Positions 29,081 to 43,464 of a stretch of 64,000 nucleotides of DNA are shown here, piece by piece. Position numbers and translations under genes: made by a program. The notes below the pieces were generated by a model. It worked only from the letters and a program-made list of their open reading frames with translations, was not told where the DNA came from and made no database searches. Source of the DNA: Diadophis punctatus similis (lineage: Eukaryota > Chordata > Lepidosauria > Squamata > Dipsadidae). Numbering within the stretch: the stretch's first letter is position 1; every line of letters begins with the position of its first letter. Where the stretch lies: positions 1,352,710-1,416,709 of the forward strand of contig JALIGW010000057.1 of assembly GCA_023053685.1 (NCBI GenBank), read 5' to 3'.

Positions 29081-32000
29081 AATCAGCCTCTGCATTTTCT
29101 CTCTAGCTGAGATTTTCCAGATGTGCAGAAGCAGAGTTCAAACATTATGCTGAAATCTACAACATTAATTTCTCTCTAGCTAACATTTTCCAGATGTGCA
29201 GAAGCAGAGTTCCAGGATTATGCTGAAATCTGCCTTGCAATTTCTCTCTATCTGACATTTTCCAGATGTGTGGAAGCAGAGTTTCAGGATTATGCTGAAA
29301 TCTGTCTTGCAATTTTTCTCCAGGTGAAATTTTCCAGATGTGGAGAAGCAGAGTTCCAAGATTATGCTTAAATCTGCCTTGCAATTTCTCTCTAGCTGAC
29401 GTTTTTGAGATTTGCGGAAGCAAAGTTCAAACATTATGCTGAAATCTACAACATCAATTTCTCCCTAGCTAACATTTTCCAGATGTGCAGAAGCAGAGTT
29501 CCAGGATTATGCTGAAATCTGCCTTCCAATTTCTCTCTAGCTGACATTTTCCAGATGTGCACAAGCAGAGTTCCAGGATTATGCTAAAATCTGCCTCTGC
29601 ATTTTCTCTCTAGCTGACATTTTCCAGATGTGCAGAAGCAGAGTTCAAAGATTATGCTGAAATCTGCCTCTGCATTTTCTCTCTAGCTGACATTTTCGAG
29701 ACGTGCAGAAGCAGATTTCAAACATTATGCTGAAATCTACAACATCAATTTCTCTCTAGCTAACATTTTCCAGATGTGCAGAAGCAGAGTTCCAGGATTA
29801 TGCTGAAATCTGCCTCTGCATTTTCCCTCTAGCTGACATTTTCAAGATGTGAAAAAGCAGAGTTCAAAGATTATGCTGAAATCTACAACTTCAATTTCTC
29901 TAGCTGACATTTTCCAGATGTGTGGAAGCAGAGTTCCAGGATTATGATGAAATCTGCCTCTGCATTTTCCCTCTAGCTGACATTTCCCAGGTGTGTAGAA
30001 GCAGAGTTCAGGATTATGCTAAAATCTGTCTTGCAATTTTTCTCCAGGTGAAATTTTCCAGATGTGGAGAAGCAGAGTTCCAAGATTATGCTGAAATCTG
30101 CCTTGCAATTTCTCTCTAGCTGACATTTTCGAGATTTGCGGAAGCAAAGTTCAAACATTATGCTGAAATCTACAACATCAATTTCTCCCAAGCTAACATT
30201 TTGCAGATGTGGAGAAGCAGAGTTCCAGGATTATGCTGAAATCTGCCTTCCAATTTCTCTCTAGCTGACATTTTCCAGATGTGCACAAGCAGAGTTCCAG
30301 GATTATGCTAAAATCTGCCTCTGCATTTTCCCTCTAGCTGACATTTTCAAGATGTGCAGAAGCAGAGTTCAAAGATTATGCTGAAATATACCACATAAAT
30401 TTTCCCCAGCTGACATTTTCCAGATGTGCAGTAGAAGAGTTCCAAGATTATGCTGAAATCTGCCTCTGAATTTTCCCTTTAGCTGACATTTTCAAGGTGT
30501 GTAGAAGCAGAGTTCCACGATTATGCTGAAATCAGCCTCTGCATTTCTCTTTAGCTGACATTTTCGAGATGTGCAGAAGCAGAGTTCAAACATTATGCTG
30601 AAATCTACAACATTAATTTCTCTCTAGCTAACATTTTCCAGATGTGCAGAGGCAGAGTTCCAGGATTATGCTGAAATCTGCCTTGCAATTTCTCTCTAGC
30701 TGATATTTTCCTGATGTGCGGTAGCAGAGTTCAAAGATTACGCTGAAATCTGCCTCTGCATTTTCCCTCTAGCTGACATTTTCCAGGTGTGTAGAAGCAG
30801 AGTTCCAGGATTATGATGATATCTGTCTTGCAATTTTTCTCCAGGTGAAATTTTCCAGATGTGGAGAAGCAGAGGTCCAAGATTATGCTGAAATCTGCCT
30901 TGCAATTTCTGTCTAGCTCACATTTTCCAGATTTGCGGAAGCAGAGCTCAAAGATTATGCTGAAATCTACCACATCAATTTCTCTCTAGCTGACATTTTC
31001 CAGATGTGTGGAAGCAGAGTTCCATGATTATGCTGAAATCAGCCTCTGCATTTTCCCTCTAGCTGACATTTTCCAGACGTGCAGTAGAAGAGTTCAAAGA
31101 TTATGCTGAAATCTACAACTTCAATTTCTCTAGCTGACATTTTCCAGATGTGTAGAAGCAGAGTTCCAGGATTATGCTGAAATCTGCCTCTGCATTTTCC
31201 CTCTAGCTTACATTTTCCAGATGTGCAGAAGCAGAGTTCCAGGATTATGCTAAAATCTGCCTCTGCATTTTCTCTCTAGCTGACATTTTCCAGATGTGCA
31301 GAAGCAGAGTTCAAAGATGATGCTGAAATCTACAACATCAATTTCTCCCAAGCTAACATTTTGCAGATGTGGAGAAGCAGAGTTCCAGGATTATGCTGAA
31401 ATCTGCCTTCCAATTTCTCTCTAGCTGACATTTTCCAGATGTGCACAAGCAGAGTTCCAGGATTATGCTAAAATCTGCCTCTGCATTTTCCCTCTAGCTG
31501 ACATTTTCAAGATGTGAAAAAGCAGAGTTCAAAGATTATGCTGAAATCTACAACTTCAATTTCTCTAGCTGACATTTTCCAGATGTGTGGAAGCAGAGTT
31601 CCAGGATTATGCTGAAATCTGCCTCTGCATTTTCCCTCTGGCTGACATTTTCCAGGTGTGTAGAAGCAGAGTTCAGGATTATGCTAAAATCTGTCTTGCA
31701 ATTTTTCTCCAGGTGAAATTTTCCAGATGTGCAGAAGCAGAGTTCAAGGATTATGCTGAAATCTACCTCTGCATTTTCCCTCTAGCTGACATTTTCCAGA
31801 GGTGCAGAAGCAGAGTTCAAAGATTATGCTGAAATCTACCACATCAATTTCTTTCTAGCTGACATTTTCCAGGTGTGTGGAAGCAGAGTTCCAAGATTAT
31901 GCTGACATCTACGACATCAATTCCTCTCTAGCTGACATTTTCCAGATGTGCAGAAGCAGGATTCCAGGATTATGCTGAAATCTACCTCTGCATTTTCCCT

Positions 32001-35000
32001 CTAGCTGACATTTTCCAGAGGTGCAGAAGCAGAGTTCAAAGATTATGCTGAAATCTACCACATCAATTTCTTTCTAGCTGACATTTTCCAGGTGTGTGGA
32101 AGCAGAGTTCCAAGATTATGCTGACATCTACGACATCAATTCCTCTCTAGCTGACATTTTCCAGATGTGTGGAAGCAGAGTTCCAGGATTATGCTGAAAT
32201 CTGCCTCTGCATTTTCCCTTTAGCTGACATTTTCAAGGTGTGTAGAAGCAGAGTTTCAGGATTATGCTGAAATCAGCCTCTGCATTTTCCCTCTAGCTGA
32301 CATTTTCCAGAGGTGCAGAAGCAGAGTTCAAAGATTATGCTGAAATCTACCACATCAATTTCTTTCTAGCTGACATTTTCCAGGTGTGTGGAAGCAGAGT
32401 TCCAAGATTATGCTGACATCTACGACATCAATTCCTCTCTAGCTGACATTTTCCAGATGTGCAGAAGCAGGGTTCCAGGATTATGCTGAAATCTACCTCT
32501 GCATTTTCCCTCTAGCTGACATTTTCCAGACGTGCAGAAGCAGAGTTCAAACATTATGCTGAAATCTACAACATTAATTTCTCTCTAGCTCACATTTTCC
32601 AGATGTGCAGAAGCAGAGTTCCAGGATTATGCTGAAATCTGCCTTGCAAGTTCTCTCTATCTGACATTTTCCAGATGTGTGGAAGCAGAGTTTCAGGATT
32701 ATGCTGAAATCTGTCTTGCAATTTTTCTCCAGGTGAAATTTTCCAGATGTGGAGAAGCAGAGTTCCAAGATTATGCTTAAATCTGCCTTGCAATTTCTCT
32801 CTAGCTGACGTTTTTGAGATTTGCGGAAGCAAAGTTCAAACATTATGCTGAAATCTACAACATCAATTTCTCCCTAGCTAACATTTTCCAGATGTGCAGA
32901 AGCAGAGTTCCAGGATTATGCTGAAATCTGCCTTCCAATTTCTCTCTAGCTGACATTTTCCAGATGTGCACAAGCAGAGTTCCAGGATTATGCTAAAATC
33001 TGCCTCTGCATTTTCCCTCTAGCTGACATTTTCAAGATGTGCAGAAGCAGAGTTCAAAGATTATGCTGAAAGATACCACATAAATTTTCCCCAGCTGACA
33101 TTTTCCAGATGTGCAGTAGAAGAGTTCCAAGATTATGCTGAAATCTGCCTCTGAATTTTCCCTTTAGCTGACATTTTCAAGGTGTGTAGAAGCAGAGTTC
33201 CACGATTATGCTGAAATCAGCCTCTGCATTTCTCTTTAGCTGACATTTTCGAGATGTGCAGAAGCAGAGTTCAAACATTATGCTGAAATCTACAACATTA
33301 ATTTCTCTCTAGCTAACATTTTCCAGATGTGCAGAGGCAGAGTTCCAGGATTATGCTGAAATCTGCCTTGCAATTTCTCTCTAGCTGATATTTTCCTGAT
33401 GTGCGGTAGCAGAGTTCAAAGATTACGCTGAAATCTGCCTCTGCATTTTCCCTCTAGCTGACATTTTCCAGGTGTGTAGAAGCAGAGTTCCAGGATTATG
33501 ATGATATCTGTCTTGCAATTTTTCTCCAGGTGAAATTTTCCAGATGTGGAGAAGCAGAGGTCCAAGATTATGCTGAAATCTGCCTTGCAATTTCTGTCTA
33601 GCTCACATTTTCCAGATTTGCGGAAGCAGAGCTCAAAGATTATGCAGAAATCTACCACATCAATTTCTCTCTAGCTGACATTTTCCAGATGTGTGGAAGC
33701 AGAGTTCCATGATTATGCTGAAATCAGCCTCTGCATTTTCCCTCTAGCTGACATTTTCCAGACGTGCAGTAGAAGAGTTCAAAGATTATGCTGAAATCTA
33801 CAACTTCAATTTCTCTAGCTGACATTTTCCAGATGTGTAGAAGCAGAGTTCCAGGATTATGCTGAAATCTGCCTCTGCATTTTCCCTCTAGCTTACATTT
33901 TCCAGATGTGCAGAAGCAGAGTTCCAGGATTATGCTAAAATCTGCCTCTGCATTTTCTCTCTAGCTGACATTTTCCAGATGTGCAGAAGCAGAGTTCAAA
34001 GATGATGCTGAAATCTACAACATCAATTTCTCCCAAGCTAACATTTTGCAGATGTGGAGAAGCAGAGTTCCAGGATTATGCTGAAATCTGCCTTCCAATT
34101 TCTCTCTAGCTGACATTTTCCAGATGTGCACAAGCAGAGTTCCAGGATTATGCTAAAATCTGCCTCTGCATTTTCCCTCTAGCTGACATTTTCAAGATGT
34201 GAAAAAGCAGAGTTCAAAGATTATGCTGAAATCTACAACTTCAATTTCTCTAGCTGACATTTTCCAGATGTGTGGAAGCAGAGTTCCAGGATTATGCTGA
34301 AATCTGCCTCTGCATTTTCCCTCTGGCTGACATTTTCCAGGTGTGTAGAAGCAGAGTTCAGGATTATGCTAAAATCTGTCTTGCAATTTTTCTCCAGGTG
34401 AAATTTTCCAGATGTGCAGAAGCAGAGTTCAAGGATTATGCTGAAATCTACCTCTGCATTTTCCCTCTAGCTGACATTTTCCAGAGGTGCAGAAGCAGAG
34501 TTCAAAGATTATGCTGAAATCTACCACATCAATTTCTTTCTAGCTGACATTTTCCAGGTGTGTGGAAGCAGAGTTCCAAGATTATGCTGACATCTACGAC
34601 ATCAATTCCTCTCTAGCTGACATTTTCCAGATGTGCAGAAGCAGGGTTCCAGGATTATGCTGAAATCTACCTCTGCATTTTCCCTCTAGCTGACATTTTC
34701 CAGAGGTGCAGAAGCAGAGTTCAAAGATTATGCTGAAATCTACCACATCAATTTCTTTCTAGCTGACATTTTCCAGGTGTGTGGAAGCAGAGTTCCAAGA
34801 TTATGCTGACATCTACGACATCAATTCCTCTCTAGCTGACATTTTCCAGATGTGTGGAAGCAGAGTTCCAGGATTATGCTGAAATCTGCCTCTGCATTTT
34901 CCCTTTAGCTGACATTTTCAAGGTGTGTAGAAGCAGAGTTTCAGGATTATGCTGAAATCAGCCTCTGCATTTTCCCTCTCTCTGACATTTTCCAGAGGTG

Positions 35001-36664
35001 CAGAAGCAGAGTTCAAAGATTATGCTGAAATCTACCACATCAATTTCTTTCTAGCTGACATTTTCCAGGTGTGTGGAAGCAGAGTTCCAAGATTATGCTG
35101 ACATCTACGACATCAATTCCTCTCTAGCTGACATTTTCCAGATGTGCAGAAGCAGGGTTCCAGGATTATGCTGAAATCTACCTCTGCATTTTCCCTCTAG
35201 CTGACATTTTCCAGAGGTGCAGAAGCAGAGTTCAAACATTATGCTGAAATCTACAACATTAATTTCTCTCTAGCTCACATTTTCCAGATGTGCAGAAGCA
35301 GAGTTCCAGGATTATGCTGAAATCTGCCTTGCAAGTTCTCTCTATCTGACATTTTCCAGATGTGTGGAAGCAGAGTTTCAGGATTATGCTGAAATCTGTC
35401 TTGCAATTTTTCTCCAGGTGAAATTTTCCAGATGTGGAGAAGCAGAGTTCCAAGATTATGCTTAAATCTGCCTTGCAATTTCTCTCTAGCTGACGTTTTT
35501 GAGATTTGCGGAAGCAAAGTTCAAACATTATGCTGAAATCTACAACATCAATTTCTCCCTAGCTAACATTTTCCAGATGTGCAGAAGCAGAGTTCCAGGA
35601 TTATGCTGAAATCTGCCTTCCAATTTCTCTCTAGCTGACATTTTCCAGATGTGCACAAGCAGAGTTCCAGGATTATGCTAAAATCTGCCTCTGCATTTTC
35701 TCTCTAGCTGACATTTTCCAGATGTGCAGAAGCAGAGTTCAAAGATTATGCTGAAATCTGCCTCTGCATTTTCTCTCTAGCTGACATTTTCGAGACGTGC
35801 AGAAGCGGATTTCAAACATTATGCTGAAATCTACAACATCAATTTCTCTCTAGCTAACATTTTCCAGATGTGAAGAAGCAGAGTTCCAGGATTATGCTGA
35901 AATCTGCCTCTGCATTTTCCCTCTAGCTGACATTTTCAAGATGTGAAAAATCAGAGTTCAAAGATTATGCTGAAATCTACAACTTCAATTTCTCTAGCTG
36001 AGATCTTCCAGATGTGTGGAAGCAGAGTTCCAGGATTATGCTGAAATCTGCCTCTGCATTTTCCCTCTAGCTGACATTTCCCAGGTGTGTAGAAGCAGAG
36101 TTCAGGATTATGCTAAAATCTGTCTTGCAATTTTTCTCCAGGTGAAATTTTCCAGATGTGGAGAAGCAGAGTTCCAAGATTATGCTGAAATCTGCCTTGC
36201 AATTTCTCTCTAGCTGACATTTTCGAGATTTGCGGAAGCAAAGTTCAAACATTATGCTGAAATCTACAACATCAATTTCTCCCAAGCTAACATTTTGCAG
36301 ATGTGGAGAAGCAGAGTTCCAGGATTATGCTGAAATCTGCCTTCCAATTTCTCTCTAGCTGACATTTTCCAGATGTGCACAAGCAGAGTTCCAGGATTAT
36401 GCTAAAATCTGCCTCTGCATTTTCCCTCTAGCTGACATTTTCAAGATGTGAAAAAGCAGAGTTCAAAGATTATGCTGAAATCTACAACTTCAATTTCTCT
36501 AGCTGACATTTTCCAGATGTGTGGAAGCAGAGTTCCAGGATTATGCTGAAATCTGCCTCTGCATTTTCCCTCTAGCTGACATTTTCAAGATGTGAAAAAG
36601 CAGAGTTCAAAGATTATGCTGAAATCTACAACTTCAATTTCTCTAGCTGACATTTTCCAGATGT
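28545..36664. repeat. 8,120-bp super-repeat, copy 2
   Basis: Block-for-block match to copy 1 at +9,420 and to copy 3 at +8,120. Marker variants are shared with copy 1, for example agaagcggattt near 26384 and 35804 and agatcttcc at 26581 and 36001. These shared markers point to recent duplication of whole 8-kb blocks and not to independent monomer turnover. Confidence 0.85.
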
Positions 36665-39600
36665 GTGGAAGCAGAGTTCCAGGATTATGCTGAAATCTGC
36701 CTCTGCATTTTCCCTCTAGCTGACATTTTCCAGGTGTGTAGAAGCAGAGTTCAGGATTATGCTAAAATCTGTCTTGCAATTTTTCTCCAGGTGAAATTTT
36801 CCAGATGTGCAGAAGCAGAGTTCAAGGATTATGCTGAAATCTGCCTCTGCATTTTCCCTCTAGCTGACATTTTCCAGAGGTGCAGAAGCAGAGTTCAAAG
36901 ATTATGCTGAAATCTACCACATCAATTTCTTTCTAGCTGACATTTTCCAGATGTGTGGAAGCAGAGTTCCAAGATTATGCTGACATCTACGACATCAATT
37001 CCTCTCTTGCTGACCTTTTCAAGATGTGAAAAAGCAGAGTTCAAAGATAATGCTGAAATCTACAACTTCAATTTCTCTAGCTGACATTTTCCAGATGTGT
37101 GGAAGCAGAGTTCCAGGATTATGCTGAAATCTGCCTCTGCATTTTCCCTTTAGCTGACATTTTCAAGGTGTGTAGAAGCAGAGTTTCAGGATTATGCTGA
37201 AATCAGCCTCTGCATTTTCTCTCTAGCTGAGATTTTCCAGATGTGCAGAAGCAGAGTTCAAACATTATGCTGAAATCTACAACATTAATTTCTCTCTAGC
37301 TAACATTTTCCAGATGTGCAGAAGCAGAGTTCCAGGATTATGCTGAAATCTGCCTTGCAATTTCTCTCTATCTGACATTTTCCAGATGTGTGGAAGCAGA
37401 GTTTCAGGATTATGCTGAAATCTGTCTTGCAATTTTTCTCCAGGTGAAATTTTCCAGATGTGGAGAAGCAGAGTTCCAAGATTATGCTTAAATCTGCCTT
37501 GCAATTTCTCTCTAGCTGACGTTTTTGAGATTTGCGGAAGCAAAGTTCAAACATTATGCTGAAATCTACAACATCAATTTCTCCCTAGCTAACATTTTCC
37601 AGATGTGCAGAAGCAGAGTTCCAGGATTATGCTGAAATCTGCCTTCCAATTTCTCTCTAGCTGACATTTTCCAGATGTGCACAAGCAGAGTTCCAGGATT
37701 ATGCTAAAATCTGCCTCTGCATTTTCTCTCTAGCTGACATTTTCCAGATGTGCAGAAGCAGAGTTCAAAGATTATGCTGAAATCTGCCTCTGCATTTTCT
37801 CTCTAGCTGACATTTTCGAGACGTGCAGAAGCAGATTTCAAACATTATGCTGAAATCTACAACATCAATTTCTCTCTAGCTAACATTTTCCAGATGTGCA
37901 GAAGCAGAGTTCCAGGATTATGCTGAAATCTGCCTCTGCATTTTCCCTCTAGCTGACATTTTCAAGATGTGAAAAAGCAGAGTTCAAAGATTATGCTGAA
38001 ATCTACAACTTCAATTTCTCTAGCTGACATTTTCCAGATGTGTGGAAGCAGAGTTCCAGGATTATGATGAAATCTGCCTCTGCATTTTCCCTCTAGCTGA
38101 CATTTCCCAGGTGTGTAGAAGCAGAGTTCAGGATTATGCTAAAATCTGTCTTGCAATTTTTCTCCAGGTGAAATTTTCCAGATGTGGAGAAGCAGAGTTC
38201 CAAGATTATGCTGAAATCTGCCTTGCAATTTCTCTCTAGCTGACATTTTCGAGATTTGCGGAAGCAAAGTTCAAACATTATGCTGAAATCTACAACATCA
38301 ATTTCTCCCAAGCTAACATTTTGCAGATGTGGAGAAGCAGAGTTCCAGGATTATGCTGAAATCTGCCTTCCAATTTCTCTCTAGCTGACATTTTCCAGAT
38401 GTGCACAAGCAGAGTTCCAGGATTATGCTAAAATCTGCCTCTGCATTTTCCCTCTAGCTGACATTTTCAAGATGTGCAGAAGCAGAGTTCAAAGATTATG
38501 CTGAAATATACCACATAAATTTTCCCCAGCTGACATTTTCCAGATGTGCAGTAGAAGAGTTCCAAGATTATGCTGAAATCTGCCTCTGAATTTTCCCTTT
38601 AGCTGACATTTTCAAGGTGTGTAGAAGCAGAGTTCCACGATTATGCTGAAATCAGCCTCTGCATTTCTCTTTAGCTGACATTTTCGAGATGTGCAGAAGC
38701 AGAGTTCAAACATTATGCTGAAATCTACAACATTAATTTCTCTCTAGCTAACATTTTCCAGATGTGCAGAGGCAGAGTTCCAGGATTATGCTGAAATCTG
38801 CCTTGCAATTTCTCTCTAGCTGATATTTTCCTGATGTGCGGTAGCAGAGTTCAAAGATTACGCTGAAATCTGCCTCTGCATTTTCCCTCTAGCTGACATT
38901 TTCCAGGTGTGTAGAAGCAGAGTTCCAGGATTATGATGATATCTGTCTTGCAATTTTTCTCCAGGTGAAATTTTCCAGATGTGGAGAAGCAGAGGTCCAA
39001 GATTATGCTGAAATCTGCCTTGCAATTTCTGTCTAGCTCACATTTTCCAGATTTGCGGAAGCAGAGCTCAAAGATTATGCTGAAATCTACCACATCAATT
39101 TCTCTCTAGCTGACATTTTCCAGATGTGTGGAAGCAGAGTTCCATGATTATGCTGAAATCAGCCTCTGCATTTTCCCTCTAGCTGACATTTTCCAGACGT
39201 GCAGTAGAAGAGTTCAAAGATTATGCTGAAATCTACAACTTCAATTTCTCTAGCTGACATTTTCCAGATGTGTAGAAGCAGAGTTCCAGGATTATGCTGA
39301 AATCTGCCTCTGCATTTTCCCTCTAGCTTACATTTTCCAGATGTGCAGAAGCAGAGTTCCAGGATTATGCTAAAATCTGCCTCTGCATTTTCTCTCTAGC
39401 TGACATTTTCCAGATGTGCAGAAGCAGAGTTCAAAGATGATGCTGAAATCTACAACATCAATTTCTCCCAAGCTAACATTTTGCAGATGTGGAGAAGCAG
39501 AGTTCCAGGATTATGCTGAAATCTGCCTTCCAATTTCTCTCTAGCTGACATTTTCCAGATGTGCACAAGCAGAGTTCCAGGATTATGCTAAAATCTGCCT

Positions 39601-42600
39601 CTGCATTTTCCCTCTAGCTGACATTTTCAAGATGTGAAAAAGCAGAGTTCAAAGATTATGCTGAAATCTACAACTTCAATTTCTCTAGCTGACATTTTCC
39701 AGATGTGTGGAAGCAGAGTTCCAGGATTATGCTGAAATCTGCCTCTGCATTTTCCCTCTGGCTGACATTTTCCAGGTGTGTAGAAGCAGAGTTCAGGATT
39801 ATGCTAAAATCTGTCTTGCAATTTTTCTCCAGGTGAAATTTTCCAGATGTGCAGAAGCAGAGTTCAAGGATTATGCTGAAATCTACCTCTGCATTTTCCC
39901 TCTAGCTGACATTTTCCAGAGGTGCAGAAGCAGAGTTCAAAGATTATGCTGAAATCTACCACATCAATTTCTTTCTAGCTGACATTTTCCAGGTGTGTGG
40001 AAGCAGAGTTCCAAGATTATGCTGACATCTACGACATCAATTCCTCTCTAGCTGACATTTTCCAGATGTGCAGAAGCAGGATTCCAGGATTATGCTGAAA
40101 TCTACCTCTGCATTTTCCCTCTAGCTGACATTTTCCAGAGGTGCAGAAGCAGAGTTCAAAGATTATGCTGAAATCTACCACATCAATTTCTTTCTAGCTG
40201 ACATTTTCCAGGTGTGTGGAAGCAGAGTTCCAAGATTATGCTGACATCTACGACATCAATTCCTCTCTAGCTGACATTTTCCAGATGTGTGGAAGCAGAG
40301 TTCCAGGATTATGCTGAAATCTGCCTCTGCATTTTCCCTTTAGCTGACATTTTCAAGGTGTGTAGAAGCAGAGTTTCAGGATTATGCTGAAATCAGCCTC
40401 TGCATTTTCCCTCTAGCTGACATTTTCCAGAGGTGCAGAAGCAGAGTTCAAAGATTATGCTGAAATCTACCACATCAATTTCTTTCTAGCTGACATTTTC
40501 CAGGTGTGTGGAAGCAGAGTTCCAAGATTATGCTGACATCTACGACATCAATTCCTCTCTAGCTGACATTTTCCAGATGTGCAGAAGCAGGGTTCCAGGA
40601 TTATGCTGAAATCTACCTCTGCATTTTCCCTCTAGCTGACATTTTCCAGAGGTGCAGAAGCAGAGTTCAAACATTATGCTGAAATCTACAACATTAATTT
40701 CTCTCTAGCTCACATTTTCCAGATGTGCAGAAGCAGAGTTCCAGGATTATGCTGAAATCTGCCTTGCAAGTTCTCTCTATCTGACATTTTCCAGATGTGT
40801 GGAAGCAGAGTTTCAGGATTATGCTGAAATCTGTCTTGCAATTTTTCTCCAGGTGAAATTTTCCAGATGTGGAGAAGCAGAGTTCCAAGATTATGCTTAA
40901 ATCTGCCTTGCAATTTCTCTCTAGCTGACGTTTTTGAGATTTGCGGAAGCAAAGTTCAAACATTATGCTGAAATCTACAACATCAATTTCTCCCTAGCTA
41001 ACATTTTCCAGATGTGCAGAAGCAGAGTTCCAGGATTATGCTGAAATCTGCCTTCCAATTTCTCTCTAGCTGACATTTTCCAGATGTGCACAAGCAGAGT
41101 TCCAGGATTATGCTAAAATCTGCCTCTGCATTTTCCCTCTAGCTGACATTTTCAAGATGTGCAGAAGCAGAGTTCAAAGATTATGCTGACAGATACCACA
41201 TAAATTTTCCCCAGCTGACATTTTCCAGATGTGCAGTAGAAGAGTTCCAAGATTATGCTGAAATCTGCCTCTGAATTTTCCCTTTAGCTGACATTTTCAA
41301 GGTGTGTAGAAGCAGAGTTCCACGATTATGCTGAAATCAGCCTCTGCATTTCTCTTTAGCTGACATTTTCGAGATGTGCAGAAGCAGAGTTCAAACATTA
41401 TGCTGAAATCTACAACATTAATTTCTCTCTAGCTAACATTTTCCAGATGTGCAGAGGCAGAGTTCCAGGATTATGCTGAAATCTGCCTTGCAATTTCTCT
41501 CTAGCTGATATTTTCCTGATGTGCGGTAGCAGAGTTCAAAGATTACGCTGAAATCTGCCTCTGCATTTTCCCTCTAGCTGACATTTTCCAGGTGTGTAGA
41601 AGCAGAGTTCCAGGATTATGATGATATCTGTCTTGCAATTTTTCTCCAGGTGAAATTTTCCAGATGTGGAGAAGCAGAGGTCCAAGATTATGCTGAAATC
41701 TGCCTTGCAATTTCTGTCTAGCTCACATTTTCCAGATTTGCGGAAGCAGAGCTCAAAGATTATGCAGAAATCTACCACATCAATTTCTCTCTAGCTGACA
41801 TTTTCCAGATGTGTGGAAGCAGAGTTCCATGATTATGCTGAAATCAGCCTCTGCATTTTCCCTCTAGCTGACATTTTCCAGACGTGCAGTAGAAGAGTTC
41901 AAAGATTATGCTGAAATCTACAACTTCAATTTCTCTAGCTGACATTTTCCAGATGTGTAGAAGCAGAGTTCCAGGATTATGCTGAAATCTGCCTCTGCAT
42001 TTTCCCTCTAGCTTACATTTTCCAGATGTGCAGAAGCAGAGTTCCAGGATTATGCTAAAATCTGCCTCTGCATTTTCTCTCTAGCTGACATTTTCCAGAT
42101 GTGCAGAAGCAGAGTTCAAAGATGATGCTGAAATCTACAACATCAATTTCTCCCAAGCTAACATTTTGCAGATGTGGAGAAGCAGAGTTCCAGGATTATG
42201 CTGAAATCTGCCTTCCAATTTCTCTCTAGCTGACATTTTCCAGATGTGCACAAGCAGAGTTCCAGGATTATGCTAAAATCTGCCTCTGCATTTTCCCTCT
42301 AGCTGACATTTTCAAGATGTGAAAAAGCAGAGTTCAAAGATTATGCTGAAATCTACAACTTCAATTTCTCTAGCTGACATTTTCCAGATGTGTGGAAGCA
42401 GAGTTCCAGGATTATGCTGAAATCTGCCTCTGCATTTTCCCTCTGGCTGACATTTTCCAGGTGTGTAGAAGCAGAGTTCAGGATTATGCTAAAATCTGTC
42501 TTGCAATTTTTCTCCAGGTGAAATTTTCCAGATGTGCAGAAGCAGAGTTCAAGGATTATGCTGAAATCTACCTCTGCATTTTCCCTCTAGCTGACATTTT

Positions 42601-43464
42601 CCAGAGGTGCAGAAGCAGAGTTCAAAGATTATGCTGAAATCTACCACATCAATTTCTTTCTAGCTGACATTTTCCAGGTGTGTGGAAGCAGAGTTCCAAG
42701 ATTATGCTGACATCTACGACATCAATTCCTCTCTAGCTGACATTTTCCAGATGTGCAGAAGCAGGGTTCCAGGATTATGCTGAAATCTACCTCTGCATTT
42801 TCCCTCTAGCTGACATTTTCCAGAGGTGCAGAAGCAGAGTTCAAAGATTATGCTGAAATCTACCACATCAATTTCTTTCTAGCTGACATTTTCCAGGTGT
42901 GTGGAAGCAGAGTTCCAAGATTATGCTGACATCTACGACATCAATTCCTCTCTAGCTGACATTTTCCAGATGTGTGGAAGCAGAGTTCCAGGATTATGCT
43001 GAAATCTGCCTCTGCATTTTCCCTTTAGCTGACATTTTCAAGGTGTGTAGAAGCAGAGTTTCAGGATTATGCTGAAATCAGCCTCTGCATTTTCCCTCTC
43101 TCTGACATTTTCCAGAGGTGCAGAAGCAGAGTTCAAAGATTATGCTGAAATCTACCACATCAATTTCTTTCTAGCTGACATTTTCCAGGTGTGTGGAAGC
43201 AGAGTTCCAAGATTATGCTGACATCTACGACATCAATTCCTCTCTAGCTGACATTTTCCAGATGTGCAGAAGCAGGGTTCCAGGATTATGCTGAAATCTA
43301 CCTCTGCATTTTCCCTCTAGCTGACATTTTCCAGAGGTGCAGAAGCAGAGTTCAAACATTATGCTGAAATCTACAACATTAATTTCTCTCTAGCTCACAT
43401 TTTCCAGATGTGCAGAAGCAGAGTTCCAGGATTATGCTGAAATCTGCCTTGCAAGTTCTCTCTA
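36665..43464. repeat. 8,120-bp super-repeat, copy 3 (truncated)
   Basis: Follows copy 2 at exactly +8,120 bp and matches it until about 43464, where tctctctatctgac in copy 2 (35341) is replaced by tctctctagctaat. Small private differences are visible, for example gctgacagata at 41187 where copies 1 and 2 read gctgaaagata. The unit is about 1.3 kb short of complete and is followed by less homogenised monomers up to the provirus. Confidence 0.8.
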
